A stretch of 20,564 nucleotides of DNA, taken from positions 1 through 20,564 of the IMG/VR virus record IMGVR_UViG_3300044568_002737, one strand, 5' to 3'. The notes under the pieces were generated by a model. The model was not told the DNA's origin. It searched no databases and saw nothing but the letters and a program-made list of their open reading frames with translations. Positions 7,122 to 16,300 of the stretch are shown here, piece by piece. Both the position numbers and the translations under genes were made by a program. The number at the start of each line of letters is the position of its first letter. Position 1 is the stretch's first letter. Source of the DNA: a virus.

Positions 7122-7122
7122 A

Positions 7123-9195
7123 ATGGCTGATCGTCTAAACGTAACAGAGTTAGATTTTGACTCTATAAAAAATAATCTTAGAAACTTTCTAAGACAGCAA
7201 TCCGAATTCCAAGACTATGATTTTGAGGGTTCAGGGCTGAATGTTCTATTGGATGTTTTGGCATATAACACCCACTACAATGCATACTATCTGAATATGA
7301 TTGCTAATGAATCATTTCTAGACAGCGCATCACTCAGAAATTCTGTAGTATCCCACGCAAAGAGAGTCGGCTATACACCAAGATCAGTAAAAGCTCCTAT
7401 GGCGATAGTCAACATCACTGTACAGACAGACAATGCCACACCAGGAAGTTTGACAATTCCTAAAGGCTATGTTCTGCTTTCATCACAGTTGGATGGCGTT
7501 TCGTATCGTTTTGTTACACTAACATCACATACGGCGACTAAGACGGGGCAAAATTTCATATTCAGTAATATTCCTGTTTATGAAGGACAGTATGTTCAGT
7601 ATTCATATACGAACAGTTATTCAAGTAATCCAAGACAAATTTTTAGTATTCCTGACAGCAATGTTGACACATCAACTTTGACTGTAAGTGTGAGACAGTC
7701 ATCAGCAAACTCAGACAGTACAGTATATACAATTGCAACAGACGCACTCGGTTTATCTGCTAATTCCACTGTGTATTATCTGCAAGAGGGAAACAACGCC
7801 CAGTACCAAATTTATTTTGGTGACAACGTTTTGAGTAAAAAGTTACCCGATGGTGGTGTAGTTGATGTTCAGTATTTGTTAACTAATGGTGAAGCGGCAA
7901 ATAAATCTAACAATTTTATCTCAACAACTCCGATCAGTGGATTGAGTTCCATCATAGTGAATTCCCAGTTAGCTGCTTCAGGTGGTAACAACAGGGAGAC
8001 TGTGGACCAGATAAAGTTTGCTGCACCACTAAGTCTTCTATCACAGAATCGCGCTGTCACCAAGAATGATTACATTAGAATCATTCAACAAAAATATCCA
8101 GCTTTTGAAGCAGTGAACGTATGGGGTGGAGAAGAGAATGAGCCACCAGTTTTTGGTAAAGTTTTTATTGCAGCAAAGCCAAAATTAGGCTTTGAGGTAA
8201 CGCAAACCGAAAAAGACTTTGTAACACAAAATATCATACGTCCGATTAGTATATTGACAGTCGATCCAGAGATCGTTGATGTGAACTACAACTATCTCAA
8301 ACTTGAAGCTGTTGTTTACTACGACAAAACAAAAACCACAAAATCAGACTCAGAATTGATTGTTGGAACAAAAACAGTAATGCAAAATTACTGCAATATA
8401 AACTTGAATCAATTCAACAGCTATTTTAGATATTCAGGTCTTGAGACTGCAATTGATGCATATGATAAAGCCATTATTTCAAATGATGTTGAAGCGTTTG
8501 TTGCTAAGAAGTTTAGACCAAGTCTGACACAGACCAACAACTATGTTCTGGATTTTGGATTAGAATTGGCCAGAGGAACAACCGATGACAATTTCTATTC
8601 CTCACCCGACTTCACTTTATTAGATGAAACGAACGTACAGAGACAGTGTTTCTTTGAGGAAGTGCCATCATCTTTCTCAGGACTAGAATCAGTAACAATT
8701 ACCAACACGGGTTTTGGATACACATCAACACCAACAGTAACAATTATTGGTGATGGCACAGGAGCCAAAGCTGTTGCGGTTGTCGTGAACGGTAAAGTTA
8801 CTGAGATTAATGTTACGAATCCTGGTATCGGATACACATCCGTTGCTGTCCAAATAACAGGTGGTGGTGGAAGACTAGCATCAGCATTGGGTGTCTTACA
8901 GGGACGATATGGACAAGTGAGAATTGCTTATTATAGAACGGATGCAACAAGTAGCCAGAGCACCAAAATTGTGCTGAATGTGAACAAAAATAATGGAGTT
9001 GTCGGTACAATTGACTATCAATTGGGTAAAATAACAATTGAGTCGTTTAATCCCATTGCAGTTAACAACAGTTTTGGTGACATTATGGTACACATTAGAC
9101 CAGGAATAAAGATCATCCAATCTAAGCTAGATAAGATGTTGGTTCTGGATGCGGATGATCCAACAAGTATTACAGTCAAAACTGTCGCAATATAA
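7123..9195 (+). CDS. gp6: Baseplate wedge protein gp6
   Basis: A 690-residue protein (T4 gp6 is about 660). The N-terminus (LDFDSIKNNLRNFLRQQSEF, FEGSGLNVLLDVLAYNTHYN, YYLNMIANESFLDSA) is typical of the gp6/baseplate J-like family. A middle segment (LSLLSQNRAVTKNDYIRIIQ) is also characteristic. gp6 dimers form the ring that holds the six wedges together and rearranges on sheath contraction. Residues about 519-590 hold a Gly/Tyr repeat module: VTITNTGFGYTSTPTVTI, then INVTNPGIGYTSVAVQITGG. I do not recall this in T4 gp6, and it recurs in gp7, gp8 and the DUF4815-type protein. The start follows AGG at 7115-7117, overlapping the end of gp25. The stop is two bases before the gp7 ATG. Confidence 0.93.
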   Translation: MADRLNVTELDFDSIKNNLRNFLRQQSEFQDYDFEGSGLNVLLDVLAYNTHYNAYYLNMIANESFLDSASLRNSVVSHAKRVGYTPRSVKAPMAIVNITVQTDNATPGSLTIPKGYVLLSSQLDGVSYRFVTLTSHTATKTGQNFIFSNIPVYEGQYVQYSYTNSYSSNPRQIFSIPDSNVDTSTLTVSVRQSSANSDSTVYTIATDALGLSANSTVYYLQEGNNAQYQIYFGDNVLSKKLPDGGVVDVQYLLTNGEAANKSNNFISTTPISGLSSIIVNSQLAASGGNNRETVDQIKFAAPLSLLSQNRAVTKNDYIRIIQQKYPAFEAVNVWGGEENEPPVFGKVFIAAKPKLGFEVTQTEKDFVTQNIIRPISILTVDPEIVDVNYNYLKLEAVVYYDKTKTTKSDSELIVGTKTVMQNYCNINLNQFNSYFRYSGLETAIDAYDKAIISNDVEAFVAKKFRPSLTQTNNYVLDFGLELARGTTDDNFYSSPDFTLLDETNVQRQCFFEEVPSSFSGLESVTITNTGFGYTSTPTVTIIGDGTGAKAVAVVVNGKVTEINVTNPGIGYTSVAVQITGGGGRLASALGVLQGRYGQVRIAYYRTDATSSQSTKIVLNVNKNNGVVGTIDYQLGKITIESFNPIAVNNSFGDIMVHIRPGIKIIQSKLDKMLVLDADDPTSITVKTVAI
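8680..8890 (+). repeat. GxGY repeat module inside gp6
   Basis: This encodes two related beta-rich units, each with a Gly-x-Gly-Tyr-Thr turn (GFGYTSTPTVTI and GIGYTSVAVQIT), separated by an Ala/Val-rich strand. The same design appears in gp7, gp8 and the protein at 13383-19544. It is protein-level similarity, not a DNA repeat. Confidence 0.65.
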
Positions 9196-9197
9196 CA

Positions 9198-12041
9198 ATG
9201 ACAAACGTAAAAACATCAACAATTGTCGGAACACAATTACCCGACTTTGTTAGAAATGACTATCCTGTATTCATAACATTCCTTGAGAAATATTATGAAT
9301 GGTTGGAGACACAGCAAAATGTTTCTAGTGGTATAAATCAACTTCAACTATCTAAAGACATTGATGAAGCGAATGAGTACTATCTAGATAAGTTAAAAAA
9401 TGATTTGTTGCCATATTTTCCACAAGAAGTAGTCTCAGATAAAAGACTGTTTCTGAAGTTGGTCACGCAATTTTATAAGTCAAGTGGTACACAAGACTCT
9501 ATAAAATTTTTGTTTAGGGCGTTGTTCAACGAAAACATCGACATTTATTATCCTAAAGATGACATTTTAATTGCATCTGATGGTAAATGGGTTCTTCCAC
9601 TTGCGCTCCGCGTGGACACAAACGACTTGAACATTTTCAATATAGAAAATACTCTAATTATTGGACAAACATCAAAAGCCACTGCCGTAGTTGAAAAAGT
9701 AATACAGTCTGTTGATAGACAGTTAGGCATCACATATATTGAGTTGTATGTATCAAACGTCAAAAGATTGTTTGATACAGGTGAAGATATAATTGCAAAC
9801 TATATCGATCCGATAACAAATTTAAATGTTACTGTTATTGCCAAACTTATTGGATCACTATCTGAAATAAGAATTAATCCTAGATTTCGTGGCGCTTTCT
9901 ATAACGGCGGCACATTTACACCAACAGGATTTGTTGAGGGTGATCCAGTAACTATTGTTGGTGGATTGAATCCGACCGCAAACAATCCAATTGGCGCGAT
10001 TGCATATGTTGGAGAGACAACCAGTGGTGGCGTAGAAAGTATTTTTATCACAGATGGTGGATTCGGATTTAGAAATCCTGTAGATGATTTGTATGCAGAT
10101 ACACCAACATCAATTGTGGATTTCAGAGGTGGTTTTGTAGACGCACCATCTCTTGGCCAAGAAGCAAAAGCAACTGTAAGTTTAATTGACACAGCAAATA
10201 CGCGAAATGTAAATGTGTCAACTATGACAGTATCATTGTTGGACGGTGCAACAATAACCATAGCAGCAATAGAAACATCCACTATTCAAAACGTATCGAC
10301 ATATTCTGAATTTTCGGTTCATCCAATATCGTTTGTTCTATTGGACACAGGTGGTGGCGGTTATAGACAGAGACCAACAATTAAAACATATAGTTTGTAT
10401 AATGAAGATTTTCCGGACTCACTAATTATTCCTTCCGCAATTGCACTAAAGGGTGCTAGAACCATAGTTGATAACACACCAGGTCAAGACTTTACAGTAG
10501 ATGTTGAGCGTGGTGATTATGTTAGACTTTTTATACAAAATAAATTTGAGGAAGTACTAGAGTTATCTGACGTTACCGCAAACACATTATTTTTTAATGA
10601 AACATTTCCTGTGGATATTGGATTTGGTGGTGCGCAAGGAATTCTGGAAGTATATAAGATCAATAGAAATGATCTCTATAAAATAGGATCATTGGGCAGA
10701 ATACAAGTTGTCAATGGTGGCACAGGCTATCAGAATGGTGATAGCATTATATTTACAGGTGGCTCCGGATATGGCGCAAATGGTTATGTGAATGTTACTG
10801 GTGGAATCATAACATCAGCAACAATAAATGCACATTCAGCTGAGGCATATGTTATAGGCGGTGAGGGTTATACAAATGAAACTTTACCAACACTCTCCGT
10901 ACAGTCAACCTCGGGTCAAGGTGCTGTTTTAGTTGTGTCCGAAGTTACTGGTTCCGGAGATGAGTATCAGTTGTCCACGTCAAGAATTGGCGCAATTACT
11001 TCATTGAAGATTAACAGCTTTGGTTACGATTATGTTTCCGCACCGATAATCTCACTGAGAAATGCTGATTTGTTACTATCAAATGTGACCGAAGGACAAT
11101 TGTTTGTTTCAAACACGGTAGTATACCAAGGAACATCAAACACAAACTTTACGTTTAGGGCATTCGTTGACAAATATGATGACGCAACATCTACCCTCAG
11201 AATTTTCAATTACATTGGAACACTCAATCGTGATCTAATCATCAAGTATGATTCTGAGTCTATGGTTGAGTCGGTGACAGCAAACGTGGTAACATCTGTG
11301 TTCTATGGCGACGGTAATGCAAGAGCAACAGCTAAATTTGAAAATGGTCTAATCAGATATCCTGGCATTTATTTGAATACTGATGGCCAACCAAGTGCGG
11401 ATAAGAGACTTCAGGATGGTTTCAAATATCACAATTTCTCTTATGTGATCAAGTCATCAACAGACTATGCTAAATTCAAAAAGCCATTGAATGATATTGT
11501 TCATCCATTGGGCACAAAAACATTTACATATAGAATGATTGATAATACGGAGAACATTGCTATAGCCAATACACTAAACTATGTGACAGTTGATGACTTA
11601 CCAAACACATACAATGTACTGTTCAATACGACAAAAATCATCAGTGCAAGCGGAACCGATAATTTGGTGTCGATTGTCAACATTGGTGATGTTATTATTA
11701 TTGATTCTGTCCGTAGAGGAATACCAAACACAGTAAATGTGGTTTCCGGCTCCAATGTTATGTTTGGAGATGCGAACAGCGTAAACTTCATTAACGATCT
11801 CCAAGACGGAGACACTATACTTTTGTCCACTGGTAACACAGCAACTGTTAGGGAAGTTGTCAACGTTTCACATGCTATCCTATCAACAACAATAAATGTA
11901 ACATCAACAACAGCTACGATAAACGTGATTTATCCCGAAGTTGTTAGAGTGAATACAGTGAATGCGAATACCATCTTTACGACAACACAAATACGCGGCA
12001 ACGGAAATAATTTGCTCGCTAGAATAGAAAAAGTGAGATAA
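9198..12041 (+). CDS. gp7: Baseplate wedge protein gp7-like
   Basis: A 947-residue protein (T4 gp7 is about 1032). The N-terminus (LPDFVRNDYPVFITFLEKYY, EWLETQQN, then LVTQFYKSSGTQDSIKFLFR) is a conserved opening of the gp7-type wedge proteins of marine T4-like phages, as far as I recall. In T4, gp7 links gp10, gp8 and gp6 in the wedge. Much of the remainder is beta-rich and low in Cys. It contains several GxGY units: about residues 276-295 (GGFGFRNP), 498-580 (GGTGYQNGDSIIFTGGSGYG, then GGEGYTNE) and 594-623 (SFGYDYVSAPII). A conserved-looking segment near 730-780 (DGFKYHNFSYVIKSS, then FKKPLNDIVHPLGTKTF) follows. Position between gp6 and gp8 is the strongest argument for the name. Its stop lies within the octamer before gp8. 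Confidence 0.8.
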   Translation: MTNVKTSTIVGTQLPDFVRNDYPVFITFLEKYYEWLETQQNVSSGINQLQLSKDIDEANEYYLDKLKNDLLPYFPQEVVSDKRLFLKLVTQFYKSSGTQDSIKFLFRALFNENIDIYYPKDDILIASDGKWVLPLALRVDTNDLNIFNIENTLIIGQTSKATAVVEKVIQSVDRQLGITYIELYVSNVKRLFDTGEDIIANYIDPITNLNVTVIAKLIGSLSEIRINPRFRGAFYNGGTFTPTGFVEGDPVTIVGGLNPTANNPIGAIAYVGETTSGGVESIFITDGGFGFRNPVDDLYADTPTSIVDFRGGFVDAPSLGQEAKATVSLIDTANTRNVNVSTMTVSLLDGATITIAAIETSTIQNVSTYSEFSVHPISFVLLDTGGGGYRQRPTIKTYSLYNEDFPDSLIIPSAIALKGARTIVDNTPGQDFTVDVERGDYVRLFIQNKFEEVLELSDVTANTLFFNETFPVDIGFGGAQGILEVYKINRNDLYKIGSLGRIQVVNGGTGYQNGDSIIFTGGSGYGANGYVNVTGGIITSATINAHSAEAYVIGGEGYTNETLPTLSVQSTSGQGAVLVVSEVTGSGDEYQLSTSRIGAITSLKINSFGYDYVSAPIISLRNADLLLSNVTEGQLFVSNTVVYQGTSNTNFTFRAFVDKYDDATSTLRIFNYIGTLNRDLIIKYDSESMVESVTANVVTSVFYGDGNARATAKFENGLIRYPGIYLNTDGQPSADKRLQDGFKYHNFSYVIKSSTDYAKFKKPLNDIVHPLGTKTFTYRMIDNTENIAIANTLNYVTVDDLPNTYNVLFNTTKIISASGTDNLVSIVNIGDVIIIDSVRRGIPNTVNVVSGSNVMFGDANSVNFINDLQDGDTILLSTGNTATVREVVNVSHAILSTTINVTSTTATINVIYPEVVRVNTVNANTIFTTTQIRGNGNNLLARIEKVR
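10026..11065 (+). repeat. Scattered GxGY repeat modules inside gp7
   Basis: Three clusters of Gly/Tyr units are encoded at about 10026-10080, 10693-10935 and 10981-11065. The middle cluster holds the clearest units (GGTGYQNGD, GGSGYGANG, GGEGYTNE). They resemble those in gp6 and gp8 at protein level. Confidence 0.55.
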
Positions 12042-12044
12042 ATA
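12037..12044 (+). promoter_or_regulatory. Late-promoter-like octamer GATAAATA before gp8
   Basis: GATAAATA matches seven of eight late-consensus positions. It contains the TAA stop of gp7 (12039-12041) and ends five bases before the gp8 ATG. It is the same octamer as before gp25, with nearly the same spacing. Promoter function is inferred. Confidence 0.4.
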
Positions 12045-12049
12045 GAACT

Positions 12050-13372
12050 ATGTCATCACTAATTACCAAAAATTTTAGAACTCTATTAGCCAAGCAAATA
12101 TTTAACTTGCTTGATATAGCAGCAAATGCATATCTGCCTGCTGGCAGAAAATCATACGTATACGCATTTATAGGAAAGCAATTACGATGGAATGCAGGAA
12201 CTGAGATTCCATTAGTTCCTGGAGAATCAATCACAGATATTAATGATTACTATAAGCGTGGCATCTTAGCCAAACAAATTTCAATTGAAAATGCATCGTT
12301 TGTTGTTGATAGGAATGATTGGACAGCCAACACAATTTACAATACATATGAAGCGAATACTAACTTTTATGTGTTGAACTCAAAAGATCAGGTGTTTAAG
12401 TGCTTAGCCAATACAGCTAACGTTGCATCAACAAATGAACCGGAACTAACACTGTCCACAACATCATTGGAGGAACCATTCATTTCGACTGGTGATGGAT
12501 ATAAGTGGAAGTACATGTACACGTTAACTTCAACGCAAAAACAAAAATATCTATCCGACGAATGGATGCCAATATCTACAAATAGATTCGTTACAGGCGC
12601 TGCTCAAGCTGGATCAATTGATATTGTTTCAATTACTAATGCAGGAAATAACTACACCGATGGAACAACCCAAGCCATCATTTCCATAGATGGTGATGGT
12701 AGGAATGCAGTATTGAGAGCTAATGTATCGGGTGGCCAAATACAAGATGTTATCATACAAAACAGAGGTAATTTTTACACATATGCCGATCTAACATTCA
12801 CTGATGTTGCAGGTGGAACGGGTGCTGGAGCAAGTGCAGTGGTAGCTATTGCACCAACAGAAGGTCACGGCTTTGATCCGGAAGTTGAATTGGATGCAAC
12901 AACACTTATGTTCAACGTTGAGTTTGCGGAGAATGAAGCTGGAGTTCTTCCAACAGATAATGATTTCCGCGAGATCGTTTTAGTACAAAATCCATCAACA
13001 TCCCTCAACACTGTAGCGACTGCAAATTTATATACATTATATAAAAATATCAAAGTTTCACCTGGTGTTGGTGACTACACCACAGACGAGGTTGTATTTC
13101 AGGGTTCAACTTTTGGCGAAGCAACTTTCACTGCGGATGTCATATCTTTTGATATTGTTAAAAACGAACTTTTTGTAAACAACGCTAGAGGAACACTGGC
13201 CACAAACTCAGCGATCAAAGGATTCAATAGTGGCGCAATCCGAATCGTCAACAATGTGACGGAGCCGACAATGCAATTGTACTCTGGAAAAATATTATAC
13301 ATATCAGATAAATTACCAATCACGCGAGATCCCTCACAGACGGAAAGAATCCGTTTCATACTGAGTTTCTAA
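12050..13372 (+). CDS. gp8: Baseplate wedge protein gp8
   Basis: A 440-residue protein, longer than T4 gp8 (334). The N-terminal half carries gp8 signatures: SYVYAFIGKQLRW, VVDRNDWTANTIYNTYE, FYVLNSKDQVFKCLAN, and DGYKWKYMYTLT followed by LSDEWMPIST. gp8 forms a dimer in each wedge and interacts with gp7, gp10 and gp6 in T4. The extra length is partly explained by a GxGY-type module at about residues 187-267 (ITNAGNNYTDGTTQAIISI, IIQNRGNFYTYADLTF). The C-terminal half (NVEFAENEAGVLPTDNDFRE, then LYSGKILYISDKLPITRDPS) again looks like gp8. The gene starts eight bases after the gp7 stop with no strong Shine-Dalgarno, only a weak GTGAG and the GATAAATA octamer. Confidence 0.92.
   Translation: MSSLITKNFRTLLAKQIFNLLDIAANAYLPAGRKSYVYAFIGKQLRWNAGTEIPLVPGESITDINDYYKRGILAKQISIENASFVVDRNDWTANTIYNTYEANTNFYVLNSKDQVFKCLANTANVASTNEPELTLSTTSLEEPFISTGDGYKWKYMYTLTSTQKQKYLSDEWMPISTNRFVTGAAQAGSIDIVSITNAGNNYTDGTTQAIISIDGDGRNAVLRANVSGGQIQDVIIQNRGNFYTYADLTFTDVAGGTGAGASAVVAIAPTEGHGFDPEVELDATTLMFNVEFAENEAGVLPTDNDFREIVLVQNPSTSLNTVATANLYTLYKNIKVSPGVGDYTTDEVVFQGSTFGEATFTADVISFDIVKNELFVNNARGTLATNSAIKGFNSGAIRIVNNVTEPTMQLYSGKILYISDKLPITRDPSQTERIRFILSF
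12610..12850 (+). repeat. GxGY-type repeat module inside gp8
   Basis: Two beta-rich units (NAGNNYTDGTT and NRGNFYTYADL, each followed by a Gly/Ala-rich strand) sit between the conserved N- and C-terminal halves of gp8. They match the module in gp6 in order and spacing, although the Gly of GxGY is replaced by Asn in places. Confidence 0.5.
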
Positions 13373-13373
13373 C

Positions 13374-13378
13374 GAGGA
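13374..13378 (+). promoter_or_regulatory. Ribosome binding site GAGGA
   Basis: GAGGA lies four bases before the ATG at 13383 and one base after the gp8 stop. It is the strongest Shine-Dalgarno in the window, in front of its largest gene. Confidence 0.7.
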
Positions 13379-13382
13379 ATAA

Positions 13383-16300
13383 ATGACAACTCTATTCAAT
13401 TACGATCCATATTATGACGACTTTGATGAAGATAAAAACTTCATGCGCGTTCTTTTCCGTCCAGGATATTCTGTTCAGGCAAGAGAACTAACACAACTAC
13501 AAACAATTCTTTCAAATCAAATTGAAAAATTTGGTAATCACATCTTCAAAAGTGGTAGTCCAATAACTGGTGGAAAAATTTCAATCGATAGAAAAACAAA
13601 CTATGTTGTGCTACAAACACAGTATAGTGGTATTGATATTGATCCTAACGAATTTTTGGATAAGACAATTGTTAGTTTTGAAAATAACAAACTTGTTCGA
13701 GCTAAAGTTATTGCGATAGATACGACAACAACTAATCCTATACTGATTATTAAGTATTTAAGCGGAGATCGTTTTGCTGCAGGTGAAAGTTTACGGGTGT
13801 TTGGACAAAACATTTTTGCTACATTGACTCAAACAAATGCAGTTGGTGGTTCAATCGTTGCAAGCATTCAGGACGGCATATATTATTTCAAAGGTCAATT
13901 TGTCAAAGTTGTCCCACAATTCTTAGTACTGGAAACATTCTATAGAATTGGTGAAAATATATCTGCAATTAACATAAAGCCATCGTGCAAGATTGGTATT
14001 GAGTTTGATGAAAATATCCTAGATGAAATTGATGACACTTCATTATTGGATCCAGCACAAGGTGCATTCAACTACCAAGCTCCAGGAGCAAATCGTTTTC
14101 AAATTGCAACAAGGCTTGCAAAACGCACATTGGATTCAGTGGACACTTCCACATTTTTCGAAATCATTCGTTTAGTTGATGATGTAAAGACAAAAGAAAT
14201 TGATTATCCGATATACAGCGAAATCGAAAAAATGTTGGCGCGCAGAACATACGATGAATCTGGAAACTATACAATTGATCCGTTTGTAATTTCTTTAGAT
14301 GAGGGTGACTCAGCTAATGGTAAATTCAATGTGGTTTTGGATCCAGGTAAAGCATATGTTGGTGGATATGAATTTCAAACAATATCACCAACAATAATTG
14401 AGATTCCTCGCGCAAGAGAAACTGTTTCAGTAACAGATTATGATATTTCTACAAACTATGAAAGTTCATTAGTTATTGATGGTGTTGCTGGCACATTGGA
14501 TATAACATCTTATCCTTTGTTGGATATACATTGTGTGCCATTACAAAACGTTAATACATCATCAGCCACAGCATATACTTCGACCAAGATTGGAACACTG
14601 AATGCATCGATGATGCGTTATAACGATGCGGTAAATAGTAATCTGGGCGATACACATTCATTCAAAGTGAATGTTTTCAATGCTAATACTTCACCCATCA
14701 CAGGTACTATTCCATCAAGTGGTTCAACAACACTACGAGTGATATTGCCAACAACATTGGCACCAAACGTAGCTAATGCATATGCAAACATGTATTTTCA
14801 AATTACAAATGGATTAGGTGCTTCTTTAACTCCGATTCTTATCGTTAGCTCAAACGCAACAACTATCAATTTGGCATCAGCATTGAGCTTTATTCCAGAA
14901 TCGAATACAATTCAAATTCAATCTGATATTAGAACAACAAAATCCATTGTAGCAAACACAGGCAGTTTCATTTCTTTTGCAGGAAATATAAATTCAGATT
15001 CGATTGATCCTGTAACAGGATTCACATACATCAACGAACCTAAACGAACAAGTCGTATTTTTGAAGTTCCTTATCCTGCGATAAAAGAAGGCACAATTAA
15101 TAACACAGATTTCTTCGCTAAAAAACTTTATGCGAACAGAACATCCGATGCTGGCACCAACAAGTTTACCATCACGGCTGAGGGCACAGATACATTCACA
15201 TTCTCAACAACACCGGGAACTATTTCTGATGAGTTGATTCTAAACAACATCATCTGCTTCATCAGATCAGATTCTGTTACTAATGCACAATTTGGAATCA
15301 CACCAAACACTGTAGTTAGCTTGGCTAATAATCAATATACAGTAACATCATTGAGCGCAAGCAGTTTTGAGATTGATATCCGTGTGCCTGGAGTTAAAGT
15401 AGATTTATTGATAACATCAAAAATCAATAATGCGGAAAACTCATCAACAGGAACAATACGTGGCAAACAACAGATTCCTCTAGTAACCGGAGCAAATCTA
15501 CATGCAAAAGTTCCATTTGAAATGGGCGGTGCAAATACATTAGAAGATGCAAATACTGCAACAAACACATCGTTTGCGGGCGGAATCATATTTGAAGATA
15601 TCGGAGCAACCAATTTCACAGACACCACAGTGTTGCAGCAACTTAGAACACCAGGTGCAGTTGTTAGTTTGCAAGTTCCTGATGTTATAGAAATTGTTAG
15701 AATTACAGACTCATTAAGTATATCTTCAAACGTAACAACAGCAATGTTAACATTGACTGCACATAATGTTACACAAAACTATGAGTTCGATAATGGTCAG
15801 AGAAAGACACATTATGATCACGCAACGATTAAATTGAAACGAGGATTCAGTGCGCCACGTGGCAGAATCTTTGTTCAATATCGTTATCTGAAACATTTAT
15901 CTGCGCCATCTCCACAGAACGACGGTATGTTTACAGTTGACTCATATCTTAAAGATGGATCAAACTTTACATATGATGATATTTTTGCATTCAATAATGC
16001 AGAAGATGGTAAACTGACTTCCATGCGCTCGGCCTTCGATTTTCGACCAACTAGAGCTATCGGCGGAACAGCATTATCTGGCGCAATAAATCTTGAACCA
16101 CTACAAACAATTGAAACAGGATTTGAATATTATTTGTCACGCATCGATCAAATCGTTGTAAAACCATCCAAAGAATTCTCTATTGTGACAGGTAAAGCAT
16201 CATTGACTCCAGTTGCGTCGGATGTTTCGCCAGACGATATGTTGATTTACACAATATCGATTCCAGCATATACAGATAGTGTCAAGGACATTCGCGCAGA

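Noticed and set aside
9333-9340. Additional late promoter (TATAAATC) inside gp7
   Set aside because: One mismatch at the final, well-conserved position, deep inside a long gene with no downstream start nearby. Similar near-matches in AT-rich coding DNA (for example near 19325) are expected by chance.
9899-10282. Minus-strand 127-residue frame inside gp7
   Set aside because: It is antisense to a continuous, family-consistent gene and its composition (Val/Thr/Pro/Ser) is what reversed codons of this gene would give.
13360-13385. Late-promoter octamer before the DUF4815-type gene (AATAAATG)
   Set aside because: It overlaps the ATG itself, lacks the final A and is explained by the GAGGA ribosome site plus start codon.
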